A DNA stretch of 64,000 nucleotides. It comes from CAWBJP01 sp963789165. Its GTDB lineage: Bacteria; Actinomycetota; Acidimicrobiia; IMCC26256; BP-133. Where the stretch lies: the NCBI GenBank assembly GCA_963789165.1, contig CAWBJP010000002.1, forward strand, positions 248,001-312,000, in the 5' to 3' direction. The notes beneath the pieces are model-generated. The model made no database searches, was not told the origin of the DNA, and worked only from the letters and a program-made list of their open reading frames with translations. Shown here in pieces: positions 55,201-64,000 of this stretch (positions are counted from its first letter, which is position 1; each line of letters begins with the position of its first letter). The translations under genes and the position numbers were made by a program.

Positions 55201-55245
55201 GCCCAGAAGGATGCCTCACGGAGACGAGGAGCCGAGCTCAAAATC

Positions 55246-55292
55246 TTTTGGTGACGGATTCATCCGAGGGGTGGACGAATCTGTCACCAAAA
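55246..55292. repeat. 47-bp hairpin repeat, copy 2
   Basis: TTTTGGTGACGGATT and AATCTGTCACCAAAA arms around a 17-base loop, nearly the same as 30290-30336. The one arm difference (A to G) still allows a G-U pair in RNA. It lies between two minus-strand genes. Confidence 0.8.
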
Positions 55293-55323
55293 GTACCGAG
55301 CGACGTTGGCGGCCAACGGCTGG

Positions 55324-57049
55324 TCAACCTCGGCGGCGCATCCGGAAGAGCACGGCGCCACCGCCACCGGCCACCAGCACGAGGGCGCCGACCAGAGCCA
55401 GTACGCCGCCCGTCCCTCCCTTGCCCCCCTTGGATGCGGTTCGCCCTGCCACCTCCGGGCGGGTGGTCGGAGAAGGCTCCGGCATCGCCGTCGTGGTGGT
55501 GGTCTCCGGGACCACGGTGGTGGTGGTCGTCGTGGCCGGCTTCGGCGCCGTGGTCGTACTAGTCGCCGCCACCTTCGGACGGGTGGTGGTGGTCGTGGTC
55601 GTCGCCGGCGCCGGGGGCGGGGGTTCCGTCGCCGGCGGGGAGACGTCGGCGATGGAGACGGTCAGCGCATCCTCCAGTTCCCGCACCAAGGCCGCCGGGC
55701 CGGTGGTCACGGGGGCGGAGCGCACCGCGCCCTGGCTGGCGCCGTAGAGCCGCTCGCCGATCACCACCGAGTGCTCCGCCGTCCAGCCGGCCCAGGAGGC
55801 GAGCAGCAGCAGGCCGGGGTCATAGATCCGAACGGGCTCGGCCGGGCGCAGGACGGGCATGAACACCAGGTTGTCCCCCACCCACTGCACGTCACCTGTC
55901 ACGCCGGCGCTGCTCAGCTCCACGGCGGTCACCACCGACGGGCCGGCTGTCCCGGTGCTGCCCGGGGTGCCGGGTGTCCCGGCGGAAGACGGCTTCAGGT
56001 CGACACTCACGACCTGCGAGGGGCGGGAGGCGCCCAGGATGACGGTGGCCAGCCGGCGGCCGTCGGGACTGGCGGTCATCGGTCCGGAGCCGGCCGGGAC
56101 CCGGGCCACCACGGCGGCGTCTCCGGGCCGGTCGACGTCGATGGCCAGAATCTCCTCACCCTGCGGGTACAGGTTCAGGTAGGCGGTGCGCCCGGCGGGG
56201 CCGAAAGCGGCGGAGAGGGGGGCGGCGCCCTCCCACAGGACGGCCGGGGGCTGGCCGGCGACGAGGCGGACGAGGCGCCCCCGCCCCTCCGCCTCCGCTC
56301 CTTCGCGGGTGAGGAGCACCACGTCGGTGGCGGCCGCGTCGCGGCAGGCGACAGCAACGGCGAGGGCCGGACGCAGCTCAGGCAGAAGGCGTTCGGACTC
56401 GGTGGCCATGGTGTCGAGCCGCCGCACCGTGATGCCCTGGGTGTCGGTGCCGTCCGTACCGGCCGCGGTGAACAGCTCCACGACCCGCTGGCGGTCGGGG
56501 CAGACCGCCACCGCGGTGGTGGAGCCCGCCCCGCTTCCGACTCCCGCCACCCGGCCCCCGTCGTCGAGGGCCACGGAGCGGCCGTTCCCATAGGTGGAGC
56601 CGACCAGGACCCAGGGTGGGAGCCGGCCCTCGGGGGCGGGCAGGGGTTCGGCAGCCCGCAGCAGGCGCTCGGGGCTCGGCTGGTGGCACAGGTCGCCGTG
56701 GTAGTTGCCGTCCCGCTCGGACAGGAGGACGCCGACGGGCCGGCCGGCGGGGGCGGACAGGCCACACGAGGCCTCACTGCCCGGGGCCCTGACCTCGACC
56801 TCGTCCCCCAGGTCGCCCTTGACGGCCTGGTCCACCTTGAACCGGTAGATGGTGTCACCCGCCCCCAGGAGGGGGTCGGTGCGGGACTCGAAGGTGCCCA
56901 CGAAAGCGGCGCTGGCCGCGCTCGAGCGCGGCCCGGGTGTCGAAGGTGGCGCACGTACAGGCGCCCGCCGGGCGCGCCACGCCCACCAGGCTGGCCGCGG
57001 CCAGGAGGAATGCGAGCGCGAGGGAGGGCCGTCGCACCGGATTGCGCAT
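55324..57049 (-). CDS. Secreted NTR-domain and propeller-like protein with membrane anchor, one frame change
   Basis: Corrected length about 574 residues. A signal peptide (LALAFLLAAASLVGVARPAG) ends before CTCATFDT, the N-terminal Cys pattern of NTR/TIMP-like domains; then AFVGTFESR, FKVDQAVKGDLGDEVEVR and CGLSAPAG. A WD40-like region, a long Thr/Pro linker and a C-terminal helix (VLALVGALVLVAGGGGAVLF) with RMRRRG tail follow. One extra base near 56925 separates leader from body. Probably surface-attached. TACCTT 6 bases before the ATG suggests a leaderless transcript. Confidence 0.75.
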
Positions 57050-57130
57050 CACCACAAGGTACGGGGAGGAGGCACCCCGATCCTGCCGGAATGCCCCAGG
57101 TATGTGTGAGTTCGGGCGTACATTGCTGTT
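57050..57130. promoter_or_regulatory. divergent promoter region with two leaderless starts
   Basis: Minus-strand TACCTT (57061-57056) ends 6 bases before ATG 57049, and plus-strand TACATT (57119-57124) ends 6 bases before ATG 57131. Neither gene has a ribosome-binding site. Confidence 0.5.
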
Positions 57131-57571
57131 ATGGGTGATTCGCCCGTTCACTTGAGTGGTGGGCTGCCCGAGACCGTCCTGCCCGACCCCCCGGCCGAGG
57201 CCCGGGCGGCTCTCGACGCCGCTCTGGCCGCCGACGCCCCGGATCGTCGGGCCGCGGTATCGGCCGTCGCGGGCCGCTGGCCCCGCTTCCTGGCGGCCTG
57301 GGCCGAGTTGGGCGGCTGTGCCCGGGACGACGTCGAGGCCTACGCCTGCTACCGGGTCGCCTACCACCGTGGCCTGGACCAGCTCCGCCAGGCGGGTTGG
57401 CGGGGCTCGGGGTACGTCCGCTGGTCACACCCCCCGAACCTGGGATTCCTGCAGGCCCTGGACGGTCTCCGAGCGGCCGCCGGACGTCTGGGAGAGATCG
57501 ACGAGGAGGCCCGATGCGCCGAGTTCCTCCGCCAGTTGGACCCCCACGGACGACCGGAGGGCGTGACATGA
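57131..57571 (+). CDS. DUF3151 family protein
   Basis: 146 residues. RFLAAWAELG, DDVEAYACYRVAYHRGLDQL, GWRGSGYVRWSHPPNLGFL and CAEFLRQLDP match the actinobacterial DUF3151 family, of unknown function. Leaderless start at ATG 57131. Its stop overlaps the start of the large propeller gene (ATGA), so the two are likely coupled. Confidence 0.85.
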   Translation: MGDSPVHLSGGLPETVLPDPPAEARAALDAALAADAPDRRAAVSAVAGRWPRFLAAWAELGGCARDDVEAYACYRVAYHRGLDQLRQAGWRGSGYVRWSHPPNLGFLQALDGLRAAAGRLGEIDEEARCAEFLRQLDPHGRPEGVT

Positions 57572-60500
57572 AGACCAGCACGACCGGAGGGCGCGACGTG
57601 AAGCGCGGGCTCCGGTGGCTGGCCGCGCCCGCCGCCGCCACCCTGCTCCTGGCCGGCCTTCTCCCGGGCGGAGGCGCCCAGGCCGAGACCCCCGCGACAC
57701 CGGCGCCGGGGTTGACCTCCCGGGTCAGCCTGGCCAGCGGCGGGCTCCAGACCCGGGGCGGGGGCCCCTCGGTCATCGAGTCCATGGCCACCTCCGCCGA
57801 CGGCTCGGTGGTGGCCTTCGCCTCCAACGCCACCAACCTCGTGCCCGGCGACACCAATGGGGTCTTCGACGTGTTCACCTACGACGTGGCCAGCGGCCAG
57901 ATGACCCGGGTGAGCGTGGCGGCCGACGGGTCCGAGGCAACGGCGCCGAGCCAGGACGTGGCCCTGAGCGCTGACGGGAACGTGGTGGCCTTCGTCTCGG
58001 CCGCGCCCGATCTGGTGGCCGGCGACACCAACGGCCAGAAGGACGTGTTCGTCCGGGATCGCCAGACGGGGACGACGACGCGGGTGAGCACGGCCACCGG
58101 TGGCGGCGAGGCGACGACCGGCAGCGGAGCGCCCGTCCTCTCCGCCGACGGGCGCTGGGTCGCCTTCAGCTCACCCGCCGGCGACCTGGTGGCCGGCGAT
58201 GCCAACGGCTTCTCCGACGTCTTCCTGCATGACCGGCTGGGGGCCATCACCAGCCGGGTGAGCGTGGACACCAACGGAGGCGACCCCGACGGTCCCAGCG
58301 TGGCGCCCGACGTCTCGGCCGATGGCACGGTGGTGGCCTTCGAGTCGGAAGCCACCGACCTGCTCCAGGGCGGCGCCGACGGTAACGACCTGGCCGACGT
58401 GTTCGTCGCCGCCAGCGGCGTCATCACCCGGGTCGACGTGGGCGCCCCCGTCCCCCAGGGCGGTGACAGCGGCGCACCTTCCCTGTCCCCCGACGGGCGC
58501 TACGTCGCCTACACCTCGGCGGCCACCAACATCGCCCCGCCCGACCACCCGGGCACCGACGTGTTCGTCTACGACCGCACGGCCCAGACCACGCGGCGGG
58601 TCAGCGCGGCGCCGGCCGACGGCGCCCCCGACGGTCCCAGTCACTCGGCCGACGTCGCCATCGCCGGCACCGCCGTGCTGGTGGCCTTCGCCTCCGACGC
58701 CACCAACCTGGTGACGGGCGACGCCAACGGCGCCACGGACGTCTTCGTGCGCGACCTCAGCACCGACACCACCACCCGCGAGAGCCTCGACGCCGCCGGA
58801 GGCGAGGCCGACGGGGCCAGCGCCGCACCCCAGCTGGCGGCCGAGGGCGGACTGGTGACCTTCGCCACCAACGCACCCAACCTGACCGTGTCGCCGCCCG
58901 CGCCGGGAACCACGGAGGCCTACCGCCGGGACCGCATCTCGGGTGACCTGGAACGGGTCAGCGGGCCGGGTGGGGACGGCGTGGCCGACGGCGTCGTGGG
59001 CAGCTCCAGCCCGGCCCTGGCGGCGGGCGGGAACCTCGTGGCCTTCGCCTCCCAGTCCCCCGACCTGGTGCCCGGAGACACCAACCGCACGGCGGACGTC
59101 TTCCTCCATGACCGGGCCGCGGGGACGACCGCCCGGGCCAGTTTGGGCCGCGCCGGCGAGCAGCCCGACGGGCCGAGCTCGGACCCGGCCATCTCCGCCG
59201 ACGGGCGGTTCGTCGCCTTCGTCTCCGAGGGCACCAACCTGGTTCCGGGGGACACCAACGAGGCGTCCGACGTCTTCGTGCGCGACACCCGCGACGGGCT
59301 CACCACCCGGGTGCCGCTGCCGGCCACCGGACCGTCCGGGGGCCCGGCACCCTCCGGTGCGGCCTGCCAGCCGGCCATCTCCGGCGACGGCACCACGGTG
59401 GCCTTCGTGCTCCTGGCCGGGGTCACCCGGTGTTCCGAGGAAGCGGCCACCAGCGACGTGTACCTCTTCCGGCCCGGGGGCCCGGGGGTGTCCCCCGACG
59501 GCCCCGGGGGCCCGGGGGCGTCCCCCGACGGCAGTAGCGCGACGACCCTCATCAGCGCGGCGCCCGACGGGGAGCCGGGCGATGGACTCAGCGGGGAGCC
59601 GGCGCTGTCGGCCGACGGCCAGACCGTCGCCTTCGCCTCCGACGCCACCAACCTCGTGCCCGACGACACCAATGGCACCAGCGACGTCTTCCTGGCCCGC
59701 CTCAACGCCGATCATCCGGTGTCGCGCCCGGCCGTCACCCGGGTCAGCGTGGGGTCGGACGGCGCTCAGGCCGACGGCGCCAGCGCCAGCCCCTCCCTGT
59801 CCGCCGACGGGGCGCACGTCGCCTTCACCTCCGACGCCGACGACCTGGTGCCCGGCGACGGCAACACCGATGTCGAGGTCTTCCTCCGTGACCTGGCCCC
59901 GAAGACCACCACCCGGGTGGGTCCGCTGCCCGCCGACGGCACCGCCACGGAGCCGGCGCTGTCCGCCAATGGCCTGGTCGTCGCCTTCACCTTCGAGCCT
60001 GACGTCGCCGCCGCAGGTGCCTCCATCGCCACCAGCGTGCTCCGCCATGACCGCCTGACCGGTGCGATCGTCCCGGTCAGCGTGGGCCCGGCAGGGGTGG
60101 AGGGCGACAGCTCCAGCTTCGCGCCGGCGGTTTCGTTGGACGGCGCCGTCGTCGCCTTCGCCTCCGAGGCGGCGAACCTGGTGGCGGGCGACACCAACGG
60201 CGTAGCCGACGTGTTCGCCCACGATCTCCACCCCGGCGCCGGCCTCGGGTACTGGCTGGTGGCGTCCGACGGTGGCGTGTTCGCCTTCGGGGCCCCGTTC
60301 CTCGGTTCCACCGGCGGGCAGAAGCTCAACCAGCCCATCGTGGGCGGCTCGCCGTCGCCCACCGGGGCGGGCTACTGGTTCGTCGCCTCCGACGGCGGCA
60401 TCTTCAGCTTCGGCGACGCCGGCTTCTTCGGCTCCACCGGTGGGACCAAGCTGAACAAGCCGATCGTGGGGATGACGACCGTCCCGTCCGGCAAGGGCTA

Positions 60501-60990
60501 CTGGCTGGTGGCGTCCGATGGCGGCGTGTTCAGCTTCGGTGAGGCCGGCTTCTTCGGTTCCACCGGCGGTCAGAAGCTCAACCAGCCCATCGTGGGGATG
60601 GCGGCCACCCCCACCGGCCGGGGCTACTGGATGGTGGCCTCCGACGGCGGCATTTTCAGCTTCGGTGACGCCCGCTTCTTCGGCTCCACCGGTGCGGTCA
60701 AGCTCAACAAGCCGATCGTGGGGATGGCGGCCAGCCCCACCGGCCGGGGCTACTGGATGGTGGCGTCCGACGGCGGCATCTTCAGCTTCGGCGACGCCCG
60801 CTTCTTCGGTTCGACCGGTGCGGTCATCCTCAACCAGCCCATCGTCGGCATGGCCGCCAACCCCTCCGGGCTCGGCTACTGGCTGGTGGCCTCCGACGGC
60901 GGGATCTTCACCTTCGGCGATGCCCGCTTCGCGGGTTCCACCGGCAAGCTCAAGCTGAACGCCCCCATCGTCGGCATTGTCCCCCGCTAG
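57568..60990 (+). CDS. Large secreted PD40-propeller protein with GYWLVASDGG modules
   Basis: 1140 residues. Signal peptide about 10-38 (LAAPAAATLLLAGLLPGGG). About twelve WD40-like (PD40) blades of about 65 residues follow, with LSADGxxVAFxSxAxNLVPGDTNxxxDVFVxD and TTRVSxxxxGxxADG. The last 250 residues are six or seven GYWLVASDGGIFSFGDAxFFGSTG modules, as in the minus-strand protein at 46.7 kb. Two hairpin-element copies at 59473-59528 add GGPGVSPDG and GGPGASPDG. ATG 57568 overlaps the upstream stop; GTG 57598 has the same ACCGGAGGGCG upstream because of a 30-base duplication. Confidence 0.85.
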   Translation: MKTSTTGGRDVKRGLRWLAAPAAATLLLAGLLPGGGAQAETPATPAPGLTSRVSLASGGLQTRGGGPSVIESMATSADGSVVAFASNATNLVPGDTNGVFDVFTYDVASGQMTRVSVAADGSEATAPSQDVALSADGNVVAFVSAAPDLVAGDTNGQKDVFVRDRQTGTTTRVSTATGGGEATTGSGAPVLSADGRWVAFSSPAGDLVAGDANGFSDVFLHDRLGAITSRVSVDTNGGDPDGPSVAPDVSADGTVVAFESEATDLLQGGADGNDLADVFVAASGVITRVDVGAPVPQGGDSGAPSLSPDGRYVAYTSAATNIAPPDHPGTDVFVYDRTAQTTRRVSAAPADGAPDGPSHSADVAIAGTAVLVAFASDATNLVTGDANGATDVFVRDLSTDTTTRESLDAAGGEADGASAAPQLAAEGGLVTFATNAPNLTVSPPAPGTTEAYRRDRISGDLERVSGPGGDGVADGVVGSSSPALAAGGNLVAFASQSPDLVPGDTNRTADVFLHDRAAGTTARASLGRAGEQPDGPSSDPAISADGRFVAFVSEGTNLVPGDTNEASDVFVRDTRDGLTTRVPLPATGPSGGPAPSGAACQPAISGDGTTVAFVLLAGVTRCSEEAATSDVYLFRPGGPGVSPDGPGGPGASPDGSSATTLISAAPDGEPGDGLSGEPALSADGQTVAFASDATNLVPDDTNGTSDVFLARLNADHPVSRPAVTRVSVGSDGAQADGASASPSLSADGAHVAFTSDADDLVPGDGNTDVEVFLRDLAPKTTTRVGPLPADGTATEPALSANGLVVAFTFEPDVAAAGASIATSVLRHDRLTGAIVPVSVGPAGVEGDSSSFAPAVSLDGAVVAFASEAANLVAGDTNGVADVFAHDLHPGAGLGYWLVASDGGVFAFGAPFLGSTGGQKLNQPIVGGSPSPTGAGYWFVASDGGIFSFGDAGFFGSTGGTKLNKPIVGMTTVPSGKGYWLVASDGGVFSFGEAGFFGSTGGQKLNQPIVGMAATPTGRGYWMVASDGGIFSFGDARFFGSTGAVKLNKPIVGMAASPTGRGYWMVASDGGIFSFGDARFFGSTGAVILNQPIVGMAANPSGLGYWLVASDGGIFTFGDARFAGSTGKLKLNAPIVGIVPR
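59473..59528 (+). repeat. two tandem hairpin elements (long-stem form) in the propeller gene
   Basis: 59473-59498 and 59503-59528, period 30. Each has CCCGGGGGC and a CGGGGG-TGT-CCCCCG or CGGGGG-CGT-CCCCCG hairpin. The period equals that of the murE tandem copies although the stem is one pair longer. Confidence 0.85.
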
Positions 60991-61355
60991 CTGCCCCCGC
61001 TGATCAGCTGGCCGACCCGGACCAGGTTCCCGGCCGGGTCGACGACGTGGAACTCCCGCATGCCCCAGGGCTTGTCCTCCACCGCCGCCAGCGGGAGCAC
61101 GCCCGCCTCCTGCCACTCCGCCCGCAGGGCCAGAGCGTCGTCGACCCGCAGGTAGCAGGCGGAGTTGTTGGTGAAGCACTCGATGCCGGTGTCGGCGTAG
61201 AGGTGGACCTCCAGGTCACCCCGCCGGGCCACGACGTAGTCGTGGCGGGGTCCGTCCACCTCGAAGCCGAGCCGGCGCCAGAAGGCGACGGACTCGTCCC
61301 AGTCGCCCGCTGGCAGCACGGGGATCGCCCGACCCGCGACCCCGGCCTGATCCAT
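60987..61355 (-). CDS. VOC-family (glyoxalase/bleomycin-resistance fold) protein
   Basis: 122 residues. PVLPAGDWDESVAFWRRLGFEV, VHLYADTGIECFTNNSACYLRVDD (across two strands) and EFHVVDPAGNLVRVGQ fit the two-module VOC fold. Substrate unknown. TACCCT lies 7 bases before the ATG. Its TAG stop shares bases with the TAG of the convergent propeller gene, because CTAG is its own complement. Confidence 0.85.
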   Translation of the reverse strand: MDQAGVAGRAIPVLPAGDWDESVAFWRRLGFEVDGPRHDYVVARRGDLEVHLYADTGIECFTNNSACYLRVDDALALRAEWQEAGVLPLAAVEDKPWGMREFHVVDPAGNLVRVGQLISGGS

Positions 61356-61362
61356 GGCCCAA

Positions 61363-61368
61363 AGGGTA
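61363..61368 (-). promoter_or_regulatory. -10 box for the VOC gene
   Basis: Minus-strand TACCCT ends 7 bases before the ATG at 61355. Confidence 0.45.
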
Positions 61369-61534
61369 AAGGAACCCGCCAGGAAAAGGGGGGAGGCTCG
61401 GCCCGAGCCGCCGGCACCCCGGGCTGCCTACGGAACCTTGTCGGCGCCGCCGGCCGCCGCCGCTTTCCCGCCCCGGCCCGGGACCGTGGTACTCAAGCCT
61501 CATGGCAACAATTAGGGACAGAAGGGAAACCACC

Positions 61535-62488
61535 ATGGCTGTGGGCTTCGGGATGTTCGTTCCCCAGGGCTGGAAGATGGAGCTGTCGGAGATCGAGGGC
61601 TCGGCCGAGAAGTGGGCCAAGGCCAAGGAGGTCGCCCTCCTGGCCGAGGCCAAGGGGTACGACTCGGTCTGGGTCTACGACCACTTCCACAACGTGCCCA
61701 AGCCGGCCCACGAGGCGGTCTTCGAGTGCTGGACGACCATGGCCGCCCTGGCCGAGGCCACCACCACCGTCCGCCTCGGCCAGATGGTGGGCTGCGCCGC
61801 CTACCGGGCCCCGTCGGTGCTGGCCAAGATCACGTCGAACATCGACGTGATCTCCGGCGGCCGCCTGGAGTGGGGGATCGGAGCCGGCTGGTACCGCAAC
61901 GAGTTCGCCGGCTACGGCGTTCCGTTCCCCGAGCCCAAAGAACGGCTCGGGCGCATGCGGGAAACGGTCGAGATCGTCAAGGCCATGTGGACCCAGCCGC
62001 AGACCACCTATGACGGCACCTACTTCCACCTCGAACGGGCCCAGTGCGACCCCAAGCCGCTCCAGTCCCCCCATCCGCCGGTCTGGATCGGCGGCGGCGG
62101 CGAGCAGGTGACGTTGCGGGTGGTGGCCCGGCACGCCGACTGGGCCAATTTCGGCGGCCAGCCCCACGAGTGGGCCCACAAGCGGGAGGTGCTGAAGGAG
62201 CACTGCAAGGCGGTCGGCCGCGACGAGGAGGAGATCGGCAAGAGCTGGAGCCCCGACCTCGTGTGCCGGGAGACCGAGGCCGAGCTGGCCGAGTTCAACT
62301 CCATGTGGGGAGAGCCTCGAGACAAGTGGGTGGCGGGGAACCTGGTGGGCACGCCGGAGCAGCTGACGGAGAAGATCGCCCGCTACGTCGAGCTGGGCTG
62401 CTCCTACTTCGTGCCCTGGTGCCGCGACTATCCCAACACCCAGTCCTTGGCGCTGTTCGCCGACAAGGTGATGCCCGAATTCCGCTGA
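61535..62488 (+). CDS. LLM-class (F420-dependent type) oxidoreductase
   Basis: 317 residues, luciferase-like TIM barrel. GFGMFVPQGW, VWVYDHFHNVP, TTVRLGQMVGCAAYRAPSVL, GRLEWGIGAGWYRNEFAGYG, PPVWIGGGGEQ and NLVGTPEQLTEKI are typical of F420-dependent members in actinobacteria. Cofactor choice is inferred from family. ATG 61535 has AAGGGAA upstream; ATG 61502 is in frame without one. Confidence 0.88.
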   Translation: MAVGFGMFVPQGWKMELSEIEGSAEKWAKAKEVALLAEAKGYDSVWVYDHFHNVPKPAHEAVFECWTTMAALAEATTTVRLGQMVGCAAYRAPSVLAKITSNIDVISGGRLEWGIGAGWYRNEFAGYGVPFPEPKERLGRMRETVEIVKAMWTQPQTTYDGTYFHLERAQCDPKPLQSPHPPVWIGGGGEQVTLRVVARHADWANFGGQPHEWAHKREVLKEHCKAVGRDEEEIGKSWSPDLVCRETEAELAEFNSMWGEPRDKWVAGNLVGTPEQLTEKIARYVELGCSYFVPWCRDYPNTQSLALFADKVMPEFR

Positions 62489-62732
62489 GGGCGCGCGCAC
62501 GTTCTCTGAGCAGGGGTTTTCTTCCAGTCGCGCCGGGCGGAGCGACCCGGGTGGGAGAGGCCCAGCTGTTAAAATTATGTCCGATTTAGCAGGGTTTCGG
62601 GCCTCTGTTGTGGAACGGGTGCCATGCGCCAGGGTCGATCTTTTCGCCTGGTGTGCGCCGTTTTCGGTGCATACCTCCGGTCGCCTTGACGCACCAAGTT
62701 CTCCAACAATTGAAGGACGGCGTGCAGCAGCG
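62489..62732 (+). promoter_or_regulatory. 244-bp region upstream of the MoxR gene
   Basis: Contains an AT-rich TTAAAATTATG (TAAAAT at 62571-62576) that could be a -10 box, which would leave a leader of about 150 bases. A second possible -35, TTGACG, is at 62686-62691. An in-frame ATG at 62577 directly follows the first box but gives an N-terminus unlike the family. No other feature found. Confidence 0.4.
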
Positions 62733-63791
<1,059 letters not shown>

Positions 63792-63800
63792 GCGCTGCGG

Positions 63801-64000
63801 ATGTTCGGGCGCCCGGGGCGCGGGCAGGCCCCGAAAGAGAAGAAGAACCGTCCGCCTCGACCAGTGGGAGCGCCGCGGGGACTGCGGGCGGCGCGGGCCC
63901 GTCTCGACCGCGTCTTCGACGCCCTGTCGCCCGGATCGATCCGCCGCGCCGGCGAGGCCGCCAACCGGCGCCTGGGGATCACCCGCTCGGGCCAGGTGGC
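63801..64000 (+). CDS. Probable DUF58 protein, 3' end outside window
   Basis: Starts at ATG 63801, 9 bases after the MoxR stop, and stays open to the window end (66 residues seen). The sequence is basic and Pro/Gly-rich (FGRPGRGQAPKEKKNR) and then has a helix (AARARLDRVFDALSPGS). ANRRLGITRSGQV at the end resembles the LTRRG turn before the first helix pair of DUF58 proteins. The call rests mainly on position next to MoxR. Confidence 0.5.
   Translation, partial: MFGRPGRGQAPKEKKNRPPRPVGAPRGLRAARARLDRVFDALSPGSIRRAGEAANRRLGITRSGQV

Overview
This window is very GC-rich (about 70% by eye), with dense, often overlapping genes, many GTG/TTG starts and frequent leaderless promoters. Gene content points to an actinobacterium: a dcw cluster with ftsZ, pgeF, yggS, sepF, yggT and divIVA in that order and no ftsA, a DAP-type MurE, a eukaryote-like long IleRS, DUF3151, DUF2510-RDD, an F420-type LLM oxidoreductase and a neocarzinostatin-fold protein. 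The repeated GYWLVASDGG modules in two secreted proteins are, to my knowledge, common in Acidimicrobiia, so that class is my best guess (inference, not proven here).

Layout. 1-18 kb: cell-wall and division cluster, ftsI (5' end outside the window)-murE-murF-mraY-murD-ftsW-murG-murC-murB-ftsQ, then ftsZ-pgeF-yggS-sepF-yggT-divIVA and a membrane protein with three repeated modules. Most genes up to ftsQ overlap the next by 4 bases. 18-26 kb: ileS on the minus strand back to back with a YggU-like gene, an H1-tailed DksA/TraR protein, lspA, rluD, an Rrf2 regulator and a phosphodiesterase. 26-34 kb: a Nudix hydrolase facing dnaE, an element with 19-bp terminal inverted repeats, an RDD protein, an unknown protein and a secreted SpoIID/LytB protein. 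34-40 kb: a thioredoxin-domain (YyaL-like) gene and a kinase / receiver / receiver-GGDEF-EAL operon. 40-45 kb: an ECF sigma factor with a membrane protein, a neocarzinostatin-like protein and a Cu/Zn-SOD-like secreted protein, then a J-domain protein, a ParA ATPase and SixA. 45-57 kb: acyl-CoA synthetase, enoyl-CoA hydratase and a run of secreted proteins (two NHL propellers, a GH26-like hydrolase, an Asp-rich protein, an NTR-domain protein). 57-64 kb: DUF3151, a 1140-residue propeller/GYWLVASDGG protein, a VOC protein, an LLM oxidoreductase, a MoxR ATPase and the start of a probable DUF58 gene.

The most unusual signal is a family of short GC-rich hairpin elements (core CGGGG-TGT-CCCCG) that sit mostly inside protein-coding genes. 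They occur in both orientations and in all three reading phases without breaking the frame, in murE (one copy plus four in tandem), murB, pgeF, ileS, dnaE, yyaL, the acyl-CoA synthetase and the 57.6-kb propeller gene. Stem length varies symmetrically between copies. They behave like the Rickettsia palindromic elements known in another phylum. Further repeat families are present: a 49-bp palindrome that contains the murD start, a 47-bp hairpin found twice, a 192-bp MITE-like element and three sets of tandem repeats.

Many conserved genes (murF, pgeF, yggS, sepF, divIVA, ileS, dnaE, yyaL and others) are interrupted by frame changes, about 21 in all. Nearly all look like one extra base. Because essential genes are hit while the protein sequence on both sides is well preserved, I read these as base errors in the assembly and annotate each gene over its full extent.
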